This document shows, in pieces, positions 1 through 8,894 of a stretch of 64,000 bases of DNA. Numbering within the stretch: the first letter of the stretch is position 1; every line of letters starts with the position of its first letter. Under the pieces are notes generated by a model. That model saw nothing but the letters and a program-made list of their open reading frames with translations, did no database searches and had not been told where the DNA came from. Source of the DNA: CAYMEV01 sp964389675 [NCBI: uncultured Candidatus Sumerlaeota bacterium] (GTDB lineage: Bacteria > CAYMEV01); assembly GCA_964389675.1 (NCBI GenBank), contig CAYMEV010000001.1, positions 87,765-151,764 of the forward strand, in the 5' to 3' direction. The translations under genes and the position numbers were made by a program.

Positions 1-55
1 ATTCGCTTATCGTATAGAGATGGCCTCCCCTGACATGGTTGAAAAAACGGTAGAC
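1..55. repeat. 55-bp exact repeat, copy 1 (DUF5648 unit)
   Basis: Bases 1-55 are identical to 298-352. Both encode the start of a DUF5648 unit (minus strand) of the partial M14 peptidase. The intervening unit is related in protein but not identical in DNA, so the identity points to recent internal duplication or conversion between alternate units. Confidence 0.9.
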
Positions 56-1756
56 AGGAGTTGTTCCCTCAGCCTGAGCAGTAAATACATAGAATTTTAC
101 ACCCTCGTAATTATAGTGAGGCAGTTCCATGACATCATCCCTCTCAGCTTCACTGATTGTATAGAAATGAATACCTGTACGGGTATTGAAAAAGCGGTAG
201 ACAGCTGTTGTGTCAGGCACTTCCAGATCATACACATTAAATACAATCCCCTCATAGTCCCATTGAGGCAGGTTTTCCTCTATATAATCCCTTTCTGATT
301 CGCTTATCGTATAGAGATGGCCTCCCCTGACATGGTTGAAAAAACGGTAGACGGGCACAGGTACATACTGGGGCGAAGTAGATTCCATATAGACATTACC
401 CATAAAGGTGCTTGTATTCCAGTCAGTACCTACCACAACTCCGCTTACTGTTTTATCATAATAGCCTTCAGCTGTGAAGTTAACCGTATATGTCCCCGGA
501 AGGAGCATCTTATGAAAAAGCCCGCTTTCCGGATCGCTTTCAAATTCCCAGTTCAGGCCTGTTATTGTGTACTGCGCGCTTACAGGCTGATGTGTTACAG
601 AATCAAGCACATAACCCTGGACCCCCCTTCTCAGTGCGCCTGCATAATAAAGCATGGAATATTTATTGTCCTGCCAGAGCTGCGGGAGGGTATTCGAAGG
701 CGGGGCAAAAGAATCTGAAAGTTCAATGGTAACCTGTGTATTGCTGTGATAATAGGTTGAATAATCCTGCATCCCCCCGTGCACTATATACCAGTCTGCA
801 CCATTCGTAATCCCATTGTCAAAATAATAGGAATTATACATGGGGTCGTTAAAGCTTGAATACCTAAGGGAAAGCTGGACGAGCAGGTCATTTTCAGGAT
901 GGTTGGCATAGGTCGTATCCCAGGGATAGTTTACGACAAGGGCGCCAGTATGGAAATTTGCTGAGAGGACTCCCCTTCTGTCATGATAAAACTGCATCAG
1001 TGCAGCTGTCTCCACCTGCTTTCCTGAGGGTGTATCTTCAGGGTCTGTTACGAAATCAGGGAAATTCCTGTTGAGGTCATAACCGTTTGCATTTTCCCTT
1101 GAGCTGTCTACAAATCCATCAGGGTTCATTACCGGCATGACATATATGTCAAGGTCATCAAGAAGGTTTGTAGCATAATCATCCGTGCCATAATTATATA
1201 CCAGGTAATTGATGAATTCCATGCACATCTCTGTTCCGACAGGCTCATTGCCGTGCATGGTGGATATATAATGGAATTCAGGCTTGACAGGATCAAACTG
1301 CACATTGCTGGTTATCCTGATAAAATAAAGCGGCCTGCCTTCCACGCTGTTACCTATATTGATAAGCTGTGCAAGAGACGGATAGGTCTGAACAACAGAT
1401 TGCAGTTCATTAACAATTTGAGTGAATGTCCTGTATGCCAGCCTTTCTTTTCTGTATGAGGGATCTTTATATAGTTCAGCAGTAGTAGGTATATCAATAT
1501 AATCAAGCCCGAGAGATTCGAAGAACATAATGTGTTCTTTCTCTGCATAGCATGAGAAAGCCTTTTCAGCAGGTATGAATCTGTCAATGATAAGGTTTGT
1601 TCCTGTAACCGCTTTCAGCTCAGCCGGTGTCTGGTATTCAACCCTGAGATAACGGGAATCCCCTATATATCCATTATCATAGCTATTATTACCGAATATC
1701 GAGCCTGAAAATAACATAATAGCTATGCTTATTAATATGAAAAGCCTGAATTTCAT
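1..1756 (-). CDS. Secreted M14 zinc carboxypeptidase with DUF5648 repeats (3' end outside window)
   Basis: The reading frame opens at 1756 behind a strong AGAGGAG ribosome site and runs off the left edge, so about 585 residues are visible. An N-terminal signal peptide (about residues 1-22) is followed by an M14 carboxypeptidase domain with zinc ligands H168 and E171 (HGNE), the NPDGF and YDLNRNF substrate-pocket motifs, the later FHTG histidine and the catalytic glutamate in VTIELS. A carboxypeptidase-regulatory-like beta domain follows (about 380-460). From about residue 468 there are DUF5648 units (YRFFN..., HLYTISE...ERD): two complete and a third begun. It probably cleaves C-terminal residues from peptides outside the cell. 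It is a close paralogue of the M14 gene at 5401-8784 but carries a different C-terminus, which matches that of the C25 gene at 17949. Hairpin 1823-1847 lies upstream, so it is probably its own transcription unit. Confidence 0.9.
   Translation of the reverse strand, partial: MKFRLFILISIAIMLFSGSIFGNNSYDNGYIGDSRYLRVEYQTPAELKAVTGTNLIIDRFIPAEKAFSCYAEKEHIMFFESLGLDYIDIPTTAELYKDPSYRKERLAYRTFTQIVNELQSVVQTYPSLAQLINIGNSVEGRPLYFIRITSNVQFDPVKPEFHYISTMHGNEPVGTEMCMEFINYLVYNYGTDDYATNLLDDLDIYVMPVMNPDGFVDSSRENANGYDLNRNFPDFVTDPEDTPSGKQVETAALMQFYHDRRGVLSANFHTGALVVNYPWDTTYANHPENDLLVQLSLRYSSFNDPMYNSYYFDNGITNGADWYIVHGGMQDYSTYYHSNTQVTIELSDSFAPPSNTLPQLWQDNKYSMLYYAGALRRGVQGYVLDSVTHQPVSAQYTITGLNWEFESDPESGLFHKMLLPGTYTVNFTAEGYYDKTVSGVVVGTDWNTSTFMGNVYMESTSPQYVPVPVYRFFNHVRGGHLYTISESERDYIEENLPQWDYEGIVFNVYDLEVPDTTAVYRFFNTRTGIHFYTISEAERDDVMELPHYNYEGVKFYVFTAQAEGTTPVYRFFNHVRGGHLYTISE
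298..352. repeat. 55-bp exact repeat, copy 2 (DUF5648 unit)
   Basis: Second copy of the 55-bp tract at 1-55. It encodes the PVYRFFNHVRGGHLYTISE-type start of the first DUF5648 unit of the partial M14 peptidase. Confidence 0.9.
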
Positions 1757-1822
1757 CTATAACTCCTCTTATTATTTATTAACCTGTAAAATTAATAATA
1801 TGCCTGTTTTAATTTTTGTAAA

Positions 1823-1847
1823 GAGGCAGCAAGATCTTTACTGCCTC
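1823..1847 (-). terminator. Putative terminator after the C25 gene at 1881
   Basis: A 7-bp inverted repeat, gaggcag (1823-1829) and ctgcctc (1841-1847), sits 34 nt beyond the stop of the minus-strand C25 gene. On the minus strand it is followed by tttacaaaaatt, a weak U-tract. Placement fits a terminator, but the stem is short. Confidence 0.45.
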
Positions 1848-1880
1848 AATTATATTTGCTCTTTCCGATAATTCGGCATA

Positions 1881-4800
1881 TTAGTTCCATACAAGCCGGA
1901 CACGCCATGTTTCCGTTTCCGAGCCTGCGTTTATTGCTTCAAGGATGTAAAAATAACCTCTGCCATTAACCACCATATCGCTGTAGTAATATACATGCTC
2001 CTGTGATGGCCCCCCCTGGCCTGCAATAAGTTCAGAATTGAGCTTTACCGGGATATACGATATAAAGGGGCTTTCTTTTAATGCCCTTTGCCTGTAGACA
2101 TTAAAACCAAGGTTATTCACCTCTGAGAGTGTTTTCCATTCAATATCCACCTGGTTTCCAGTACCCTGGGCTGTGAGGTAATCAAGCAGGACACCATCAG
2201 GCGGAGGCGTCTCAGATTCAATCCCTAGCTTTATATTAATTATGCTGTTGGCTGAATAGACTGTGGGAGCATTCCCTGAAGACCAGTCAAGGGGATCGCC
2301 GTTATAAGAGTCTGTATATGCATATATTGTTCTTTTGTTTGAGGTCGATGTCCAGTAGCATTTGCCATATTCATAGACCCATGAGGAATTATTAAATGAT
2401 ATATCAAGCATCAGATTATCAGTTCCATTATATTCAAAAGCCTCAGCAAGATCAAAATCAATCCATCCAGTCTGGCTTATATTCTGATTTGCCTGATATA
2501 CAACTGTCCATCCAGTATTTTCAAATACTGCTGATGTCTCATAATCCTCCTTTGATGTATGCTTCATGCGTATCGTAAAGCTGTTCATTACAGAACCGGG
2601 AAGATCAGTAACATTAATTCCTATTGTATTGATGGTAAAAGGGACATTTCCCAGATCTGAAGTCTGGTATATTACCTGTGTGCGGTTGTCGTGGTAATAT
2701 GTATAAAATGGAGCATAATTTATCATAGAGGTTCCGTCACCCACTATAAATTCATTTAAGGTTGTAAAGCTATAGCATGAGCTCAGGCTTGTATTGCCCG
2801 ATACATCCGTTGCTTCCACCTTGTAATAATATGTTGTGTTCGGCAGAAGGCTGTGGATTGTACCCTCATGCTCCAGAACATAGCTCGTGCTTATATCAGC
2901 TGAATTGATAAGGTCCATGCACGAAGGCCCCCAGAAAACCTTGGAGATCGCTGGTTCCCCTGTCTGAAAGGCTATATCTGCAAAATTGCCTCCCAGTGTC
3001 TGGATCTCCGTTCCTGTTATTGCCGGCCCCTGGCAGTCTATGGATGCATTTGCTGTTTTTGTCTGCGATGTCCCGTTGCCAATATTAACATCGTAATATG
3101 ACACGGTCAGGCTATCGCCGTCAGCTGTAGAAATATCACTGCCTAAAATTACAGAACCTTCAAACAGGCCATCTACTTCAGTTTCAGCAAGAAAGATATT
3201 TATACCTGTCGGGTCGGAGCTTGTAAATACATTTACCATCTGTGTACCCTGGCCTTCAAGGCCTGCATCAATTAAAGCTATAACTGCAGTATCGCTGCAG
3301 GAATAAACATCTTTATTCAGTGAGACTATGCCGTCCTGTGTTGCCCCGGCCATTATAGTTGACTGATATACGGTTGTATTATAGCCTGTAACTGTTATAT
3401 AAAGCTCATCTGTAGGCATTATAGGGTTTTCAAAGCTTAAAGAGGCAACACCCATAAAATTTGTATAGCCGGAGGCGTATATAGCTGGATTATTCTGTGC
3501 AAGGATACATACAAGAGCCCCTTCAAATGAAGAGCCGTCTGCCTGCACGCCAACATTGACAGAGGTCGACCCTGAAGGTATCAGGGCAGGATGGTTTACT
3601 GTCAGTATAGCAGGATTAGCAGTCCTGACTGTTAGCGAAGGATCGCCAAAAAGATTATACCATTCGAAATTATCCTCTGTGGATGAATTCCATCCGTCTT
3701 CCGCGACCAGATACATCTGTCCTGCCAGGCAGCTTCCGCCGAAGGAATAGACCGGATCCTCAAAATGGTGCTTTGCAATACCTGTTGCCATGATGGCGGG
3801 AGGATCCCAGCTGACGCTTACGGAACCCCCGTAATAGCCGACAGCTCCCTTTGGGGCTTCTGGTGTCCCTGCCCACATCCATGCTTCTCCGAAACACTCA
3901 GATATATCATCAAACTGGCCGTTCATACATGCCACATCTATGAGTACAGGGAGTTTGAAACCATTGGAAAGCGCATGTACCTGTGTATTGCTGAAAGTAG
4001 TATTGACGCTCCCCCATGATGTTCCGCTTCCGTGTCCTATATAGGTAGCCCATGTCCTTCCGTCGTTTATGGCAGCACTGATGTTTGCTGCCGTTGCATT
4101 GCCGTCCCCCTGAAAGAAATAATCATGGTAGGTGTATGTACCATTAAGCAAATATGTGGCAATACCGTTAATATAGTCCTCATCTGACGGGTTTGAGCCC
4201 TCATTGCTCGCAATGCCGAAAGCCTTGCTGTAGAATTCTCCAGCAGTTCCTGTAAAGGGATTCTGTTCGTAATTAACTATCTTGGATACCTGTATGTCAA
4301 CATGCCCTGTGTTTTTGGCAAGAATCCTGCCAATGAGTATATCAGGGTAGTTATCACCATCCATTAATGTATAGGGATAATCTGAAGCTGCACTCCCGTA
4401 TGCCGTCGATCTGTAGTTAGGAGGTATACCGGTGGTATGGCCTACAAAAAGCACATAAGAAGGTTTTGGTACATAGGTATCATATGCATTATCAATTGCG
4501 TTCTGTATTGCTGTAGTAGTGCTTCCGACACTGCTCATAAGCAGCTTGTAAACCTTGATGCCCTTGCTGTTCTTCCAGTCTATGAAGGGCTGTATTGATG
4601 ATTCAAGTGCATCCTCGACAAAAAGAAGCATGGATTCTGCTTCAACCCGGACACCTCTGCTATTAGTATTATAGTTCAGGACAGTTCCTTCATAAAGGGC
4701 ATCAAATGTCCTGGATACTGAACCATCCTTAAACATGCGGCTTTCAGAGCCTGATTTAATATCAACAGCAACTGTGATCCTCTTATGTACATCAAGCCTT

Positions 4801-5369
4801 CTTTCTGCAGGATTATACTGGAAAGGGTAGATCCCGAGCCTTCCTACATAAATGTCTCGTAATGTCCCGGTATCACCCAGAGTAATGATACTTCCTGGAT
4901 ATGTTTCACTGCTCCTGTAGAATTCGCTGTCAGCAAAGAACGGATACCTGAATCCGGGGTTTGACCTGTTCGGCATCTTCTGGGTCGGATATAACAGGAC
5001 ATTCTCATAGCTGACTGTTTCTTTGTCAATTATGCGGTACCTGAGATCCGAATCAAATGGAAACTGCAGGAGCTTCCCGAAATGGGGAAGCTCTGCTTTT
5101 CCTATATCTGTCATGCTGACAGAGTCAGGCATGGAAAGCCTTGTATATTCAATCCCGCTTTCATCCTTTGTATCAGCATAAAAGCCAGGGATAGATATCT
5201 CTAATATCAGAATGTCATCTTTGGCCTCGATAATATTGACAGAAGGATTGCTCCCCTCTGAATCATTTTCGAGACTTACCCAGCCTTCCTGAGGCATATT
5301 GCCTGCTGTAAGGATTGTGAAGAAGGCTGTGATGAAGATGACAACCAGAAATAACTGAAATCTCTTCAT
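1881..5369 (-). CDS. Secreted gingipain-type C25 cysteine peptidase, copy A
   Basis: This 1162-residue protein has a signal peptide (1-23), a C25 propeptide-like beta region (about 45-235) and a C25 catalytic domain (about 245-590). The catalytic histidine is H446 in GHGS and the nucleophile is C481 in ACMNG. Ig-like beta domains follow (590-780), then a fibronectin type III-like domain (780-872), the shared DNRTQVIY beta module (about 874-1050), and a C-terminal fibronectin-like domain with TLSEVNNLGFNVYR ending in ETWRVRLVWN. It probably degrades or matures proteins outside the cell. It lies 31 nt after the M14 gene at 5401, behind ribosome site AAGGAG, so the two are probably co-transcribed. 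Codons 1-290 are identical to those of the C25 gene at 8895, after which the two diverge at once. The secretion route beyond the signal peptide is not evident. Confidence 0.9.
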   Translation of the reverse strand: MKRFQLFLVVIFITAFFTILTAGNMPQEGWVSLENDSEGSNPSVNIIEAKDDILILEISIPGFYADTKDESGIEYTRLSMPDSVSMTDIGKAELPHFGKLLQFPFDSDLRYRIIDKETVSYENVLLYPTQKMPNRSNPGFRYPFFADSEFYRSSETYPGSIITLGDTGTLRDIYVGRLGIYPFQYNPAERRLDVHKRITVAVDIKSGSESRMFKDGSVSRTFDALYEGTVLNYNTNSRGVRVEAESMLLFVEDALESSIQPFIDWKNSKGIKVYKLLMSSVGSTTTAIQNAIDNAYDTYVPKPSYVLFVGHTTGIPPNYRSTAYGSAASDYPYTLMDGDNYPDILIGRILAKNTGHVDIQVSKIVNYEQNPFTGTAGEFYSKAFGIASNEGSNPSDEDYINGIATYLLNGTYTYHDYFFQGDGNATAANISAAINDGRTWATYIGHGSGTSWGSVNTTFSNTQVHALSNGFKLPVLIDVACMNGQFDDISECFGEAWMWAGTPEAPKGAVGYYGGSVSVSWDPPAIMATGIAKHHFEDPVYSFGGSCLAGQMYLVAEDGWNSSTEDNFEWYNLFGDPSLTVRTANPAILTVNHPALIPSGSTSVNVGVQADGSSFEGALVCILAQNNPAIYASGYTNFMGVASLSFENPIMPTDELYITVTGYNTTVYQSTIMAGATQDGIVSLNKDVYSCSDTAVIALIDAGLEGQGTQMVNVFTSSDPTGINIFLAETEVDGLFEGSVILGSDISTADGDSLTVSYYDVNIGNGTSQTKTANASIDCQGPAITGTEIQTLGGNFADIAFQTGEPAISKVFWGPSCMDLINSADISTSYVLEHEGTIHSLLPNTTYYYKVEATDVSGNTSLSSCYSFTTLNEFIVGDGTSMINYAPFYTYYHDNRTQVIYQTSDLGNVPFTINTIGINVTDLPGSVMNSFTIRMKHTSKEDYETSAVFENTGWTVVYQANQNISQTGWIDFDLAEAFEYNGTDNLMLDISFNNSSWVYEYGKCYWTSTSNKRTIYAYTDSYNGDPLDWSSGNAPTVYSANSIINIKLGIESETPPPDGVLLDYLTAQGTGNQVDIEWKTLSEVNNLGFNVYRQRALKESPFISYIPVKLNSELIAGQGGPSQEHVYYYSDMVVNGRGYFYILEAINAGSETETWRVRLVWN

Positions 5370-6843
5370 AATAAAATCTCCTTATATCTTCTTAAAATAA
5401 TTATTGCTCGTCAAACAGTATGACAGCCATGTCTGAAGCATATGCTCCCATCATGATCCTTTCAAAGCTTGCTGTATCACTCTTGTAAAGATAGATGAAT
5501 TCGCCTGCCTTGCTTGAAAGAATTATGTCATCAACCTGGTCCTGACTGAATTTGCCGAGTATCATCCTGTCGAATGAAGCTGCTACAAGGCTGTTCCATG
5601 TCTGGCCGGACGGCTGATAATAATATGTCCTTCCTGCTATTACTGTAAATATCTCATCTATTGAATCAGATGTTATATTGCCTGTGGCTATCTCTGTATC
5701 TGCATCAGGAGCGACTATGAGTATCCTCATCCACTGGAATGCCTTATTACCGCCCTTTGATGTCCAGACAAAGCTCTCCTTTATGTCATTCTCAAGGTCA
5801 ATACATGGAATGCTCTTTGCCTGGCCGGCTTTTGCCGTATAGCTCATAAGATAGATCCCAAGGCCCTCAAATGCTGAAACAAGCTCTGCATATCCATCTC
5901 CGTCAATATCAGCCTTTGCAAGATTGACAGGTGATACTGTCACTGCCTTTGTAAACAGGTCTTCTGCAAACTGATAGATATAACCGCCGTCAAGGCCGTT
6001 AAAAGCTACAAAAAGCTCATCTACACCGTTCTTGAATATGTCAACGGCCAGTATTATATCTGCAAGCTGTGTGTTTATCCTCTCCCATGTGCTCTTTGCC
6101 TGGTCAAACTGCCAGGTTGACCTGTCCTTTGAATATATCCACTTGTAAATGCCAAATCCATCCAGTGAGGCAATAAGGGTCTTTACACCTGTGCCGTCAA
6201 TGTCTGCAAGGCAGAAATCATTAATTACACCTGTAGTTATCTGGCTGAAGCTTTCAAAATCATAAAGGTAAAGCCCCTGTCCGGCAAAATAGGCTATTGC
6301 CTCGGCAATACCGTCGCCTGTTATGTCGCCTGTCACTACCTTGTCTGCATAATTGCCGTTCATTACAATCGTCCATGTGGAGCCCTTCTCTTCAAATACA
6401 AAGGGCTTTGATTCGCTGTATTCCCACTGGTAAATGGCAGGAAGGTCAGGATTAAGGCTTACTATTGCCCTGTCAAGGTTCATTGGAGGATTGTCTGCAA
6501 CCAGGCCAAGCTTCAGGTTTATGAAATTATCGCTTGCATATACCGTCGGATGTGTTGATGATGACCAGTCAAGCGGGTCACCGTATCCTGAGTCTGTATA
6601 TCCGTATATTGACTGCGCTGTTGAAGTTCCGGTCCAGTAGACCTTTCCGCCGGGGGATGCCCATTCATCATTGTTGAACGAGAAGTCAACCATAAGGTTC
6701 TGGCTTCCGTCATATTCAAAAGGTGCTGCAAATACAAATTCATTCCAGCCTGTTGCGCTTATGGTGGTATTTGCCTGGTAAACGACTGTCCAGCCCGTGT
6801 TCTCAAATACGGCTGATGATTCATAATCAGCCTTTGTTGTATG
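4498..6843. repeat. 2,346-bp direct repeat, copy 1
   Basis: It matches 12262-14607 (offset 7764) with no difference in the many lines I compared by eye. The first mismatches at each edge are bases 4497/12261 and 6844/14608. It spans the first 872 nt of C25 copy A, the 31-nt intergenic gap and the last 1443 nt of the M14 gene. Outside it on the 4497 side the two C25 genes are still homologous but clearly diverged. On the other side about 185 bp of lightly diverged homology remains before the sequences become unrelated. Confidence 0.9.
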
Positions 6844-8784
6844 TTTCATCCTTATAGTCCAGTTGGTCAATGTAAGGGAGGGAGCGGTGGTTACATTAAT
6901 GGAGAGTGAATTAATGGAAAGAGGTACATTCCCCATGTCATCGGCTGTATATATGACCTGTGTCCTGTTGTCTTCATAATATGTGTATAAAGGTGCATTG
7001 GTAACCTCTGTGGTGCCGTCCCCTATCTCAGTGAAATTTGTGCTTTTGACCTGTATATCTACATAAAAAGCCCCTGATAACTTAGCATATGACCAGTCAA
7101 ACCTGATTCTTACAATCTCATCATGAGGGCAGTCATTTGAAACACTTATTGCATATGGTGTGGTATTGTCAGCACTTCCACCCGATAATATATCAGGGTA
7201 GGCAGAATAGTCCTGTGATATGCCCAGGTAAGAGCTTTCAGATGATATAGTAGCAGTAAGCCCTGTTATAGTGGATGCAGAATTATTATTAATATTGATT
7301 GTAAGGCCTGCGCTTTCACCCGGGTTAAGTATCCCATCCCCATTGTATCCGGAGTCATTAATTACATAATGATTGAGGCTGACATAGCTGGATGTATCCT
7401 GCTCCATATAAATATTTCCCAGGAATGTTGTAGTATCCCAGTCTGAACCTACAACAACACCGCTGATAATCTGGTCAAGGTAGCCGTCAGCAGAAATATT
7501 TACTGTATATGTCCCGGGAAGAAGCATTTTGTGGAACATGCCGCTTGCAGGATCATTTTCAAAGACCCAGTTTATTCCATCCACTGTTATTTCAGCCGAA
7601 ACAGGAGCATATGTGGATGAATCAAGTACATATCCCTGCACTCCCCTTCTCAGTGCTCCTGCATAATAAAGCATGGAATACTTGTTCTCCAGCCAATATT
7701 GAGGCAGCTCGCTCGGATCCGGTGCAAATTCATCAGAAAGCTCAACAGTTACCTGTGTATTGCTGTGGTAATAACAGGCATAATCCTGCATTCCGCCGTC
7801 AATGATATACCAGTCTGCTCCGTTTGTAATGCCGTCCTGGAATGTGCTGGAATTATACATTGGGGAATTCTGCTCAGAATAACGCAGAGAAAGCTCAATA
7901 AGCATATCATTCTCCGGGTGGTTATCATATGTTGTATCCCATGGATAATTGACCACAAGGGCCCCTGTATGAAAATTTGCTGAAAGTACACCCCTTCTTT
8001 CTGCATAAAACTGCATAAGTTCTGCAGTTTCTGTCTGCTTGCCGGAGGGATCATCTTCAGGGTCATTTATAAAATCAGGAAAATTCCTGTTAAGGTCATA
8101 GCCGTTTGCATTATACCTTGTATTGGCTACAAAACCGTCGGGGTTCATAACCGGCATTATATAAAAATCAATCTCATCAAGAAGGTCAGTGACATATGTA
8201 TCTGTTCCATAATTATCAATAAGATAATGGATGAACTCCATGCACATTTCTGTACCTACGGGTTCATCGCCATGCATGGTCGAGATATAATGGAATTCAG
8301 GTTTTACCGGGTCTGACTGTATATTGGAGGTAATACGCAGAAAATAGAGGTTTCTTCCCTGCACGCTTGTGCCTATGGTAATGAGTTCCGCCATATCCGG
8401 GTCAGCTGATGCAATACCGGAAAGCTCAGTCTCAACCTCAGGGAATGTCCTGTATGCTTCCCTTGATTTTCTGTATTCAGGGTCCTTGAGCATTTCTGCA
8501 TATGTTGGGATATCAGAATATTTTAGCGATAAAGATTCAAACATGGCAATATGTTCGGGTTCTGCATAACATGAAAATGCATTTTCCATGGAAAGTATCC
8601 TGTCTATTATAAGGCCTTTTTCAGCAAAATATTTAATATCGTTTTCTGTTCTGTAATAGACCTTAAGATACCTTGAATCCCTGATATAACCATTTTGATA
8701 TTCATTATTATATGCATGTACCTGGACTGTCAGAAAAAGTAGAATCAGGAAAATGAAAAGAAAAACAATTCTTTTATAACTCAT
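5401..8784 (-). CDS. Secreted M14 zinc carboxypeptidase with FG-GAP-like C-terminal domain
   Basis: This 1127-residue protein starts behind AGGAG. A signal peptide (1-24) precedes an M14 domain (about 105-375) with zinc ligands H171, E174 and H272, R233 in YDLNRNF for the substrate carboxylate, and catalytic E348 in VTVELS. Next come a carboxypeptidase-regulatory-like domain (375-455), a CARDB-like beta domain with GDGILNPGE (455-585), the shared DNRTQVIY module (588-755), and about 360 residues of FG-GAP/VCBS-like repeats with GDITGDG and ADIDGTG motifs, likely a calcium-binding beta-propeller. It is an extracellular peptidase or a surface peptidoglycan-peptide carboxypeptidase; the substrate is unknown. 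Its last ~481 residues are identical to those of the C25 protein at 13165. Promoter 8813-8840 lies upstream and C25 copy A follows after 31 nt. Confidence 0.92.
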   Translation of the reverse strand: MSYKRIVFLFIFLILLFLTVQVHAYNNEYQNGYIRDSRYLKVYYRTENDIKYFAEKGLIIDRILSMENAFSCYAEPEHIAMFESLSLKYSDIPTYAEMLKDPEYRKSREAYRTFPEVETELSGIASADPDMAELITIGTSVQGRNLYFLRITSNIQSDPVKPEFHYISTMHGDEPVGTEMCMEFIHYLIDNYGTDTYVTDLLDEIDFYIMPVMNPDGFVANTRYNANGYDLNRNFPDFINDPEDDPSGKQTETAELMQFYAERRGVLSANFHTGALVVNYPWDTTYDNHPENDMLIELSLRYSEQNSPMYNSSTFQDGITNGADWYIIDGGMQDYACYYHSNTQVTVELSDEFAPDPSELPQYWLENKYSMLYYAGALRRGVQGYVLDSSTYAPVSAEITVDGINWVFENDPASGMFHKMLLPGTYTVNISADGYLDQIISGVVVGSDWDTTTFLGNIYMEQDTSSYVSLNHYVINDSGYNGDGILNPGESAGLTININNNSASTITGLTATISSESSYLGISQDYSAYPDILSGGSADNTTPYAISVSNDCPHDEIVRIRFDWSYAKLSGAFYVDIQVKSTNFTEIGDGTTEVTNAPLYTYYEDNRTQVIYTADDMGNVPLSINSLSINVTTAPSLTLTNWTIRMKHTTKADYESSAVFENTGWTVVYQANTTISATGWNEFVFAAPFEYDGSQNLMVDFSFNNDEWASPGGKVYWTGTSTAQSIYGYTDSGYGDPLDWSSSTHPTVYASDNFINLKLGLVADNPPMNLDRAIVSLNPDLPAIYQWEYSESKPFVFEEKGSTWTIVMNGNYADKVVTGDITGDGIAEAIAYFAGQGLYLYDFESFSQITTGVINDFCLADIDGTGVKTLIASLDGFGIYKWIYSKDRSTWQFDQAKSTWERINTQLADIILAVDIFKNGVDELFVAFNGLDGGYIYQFAEDLFTKAVTVSPVNLAKADIDGDGYAELVSAFEGLGIYLMSYTAKAGQAKSIPCIDLENDIKESFVWTSKGGNKAFQWMRILIVAPDADTEIATGNITSDSIDEIFTVIAGRTYYYQPSGQTWNSLVAASFDRMILGKFSQDQVDDIILSSKAGEFIYLYKSDTASFERIMMGAYASDMAVILFDEQ

Positions 8785-8812
8785 TAAAGTCTCCTTGCTT
8801 TATTATGGTCAG

Positions 8813-8840
8813 ATTATATACTTAATTATCTTGTTTTCAA
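8813..8840 (-). promoter_or_regulatory. Putative sigma70-type promoter of the M14-C25 operon
   Basis: On the minus strand TTGAAA (8835-8840) and TATAAT (8813-8818) are separated by 16 nt, just upstream of the AGGAG site and start codon at 8784. It also lies just beyond terminator 8846-8878, as expected for a new transcription unit. Confidence 0.6.
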
Positions 8841-8845
8841 AATGA

Positions 8846-8878
8846 AAAGAGGGCAGCAAAATATGTGCTGCCCTCTTT
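8846..8878 (-). terminator. Terminator after the C25 gene at 8895
   Basis: A perfect 13-bp stem (aaagagggcagca at 8846-8858, complement at 8866-8878) with a 7-nt loop lies 16 nt beyond the stop of the minus-strand C25 gene, followed on that strand by a T-rich stretch. The other strand also ends T-rich, but no plus-strand gene is present to use it. Confidence 0.8.
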
Positions 8879-8894
8879 ATGTTTTTATCAGCTA

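Noticed and set aside
20-718. Plus-strand frames with the repeated start MASPDMVEKTVD, also near 18300
   Set aside because: They are antisense shadows of DUF5648 units on the minus strand; the repetition follows from the repeats in the real genes.
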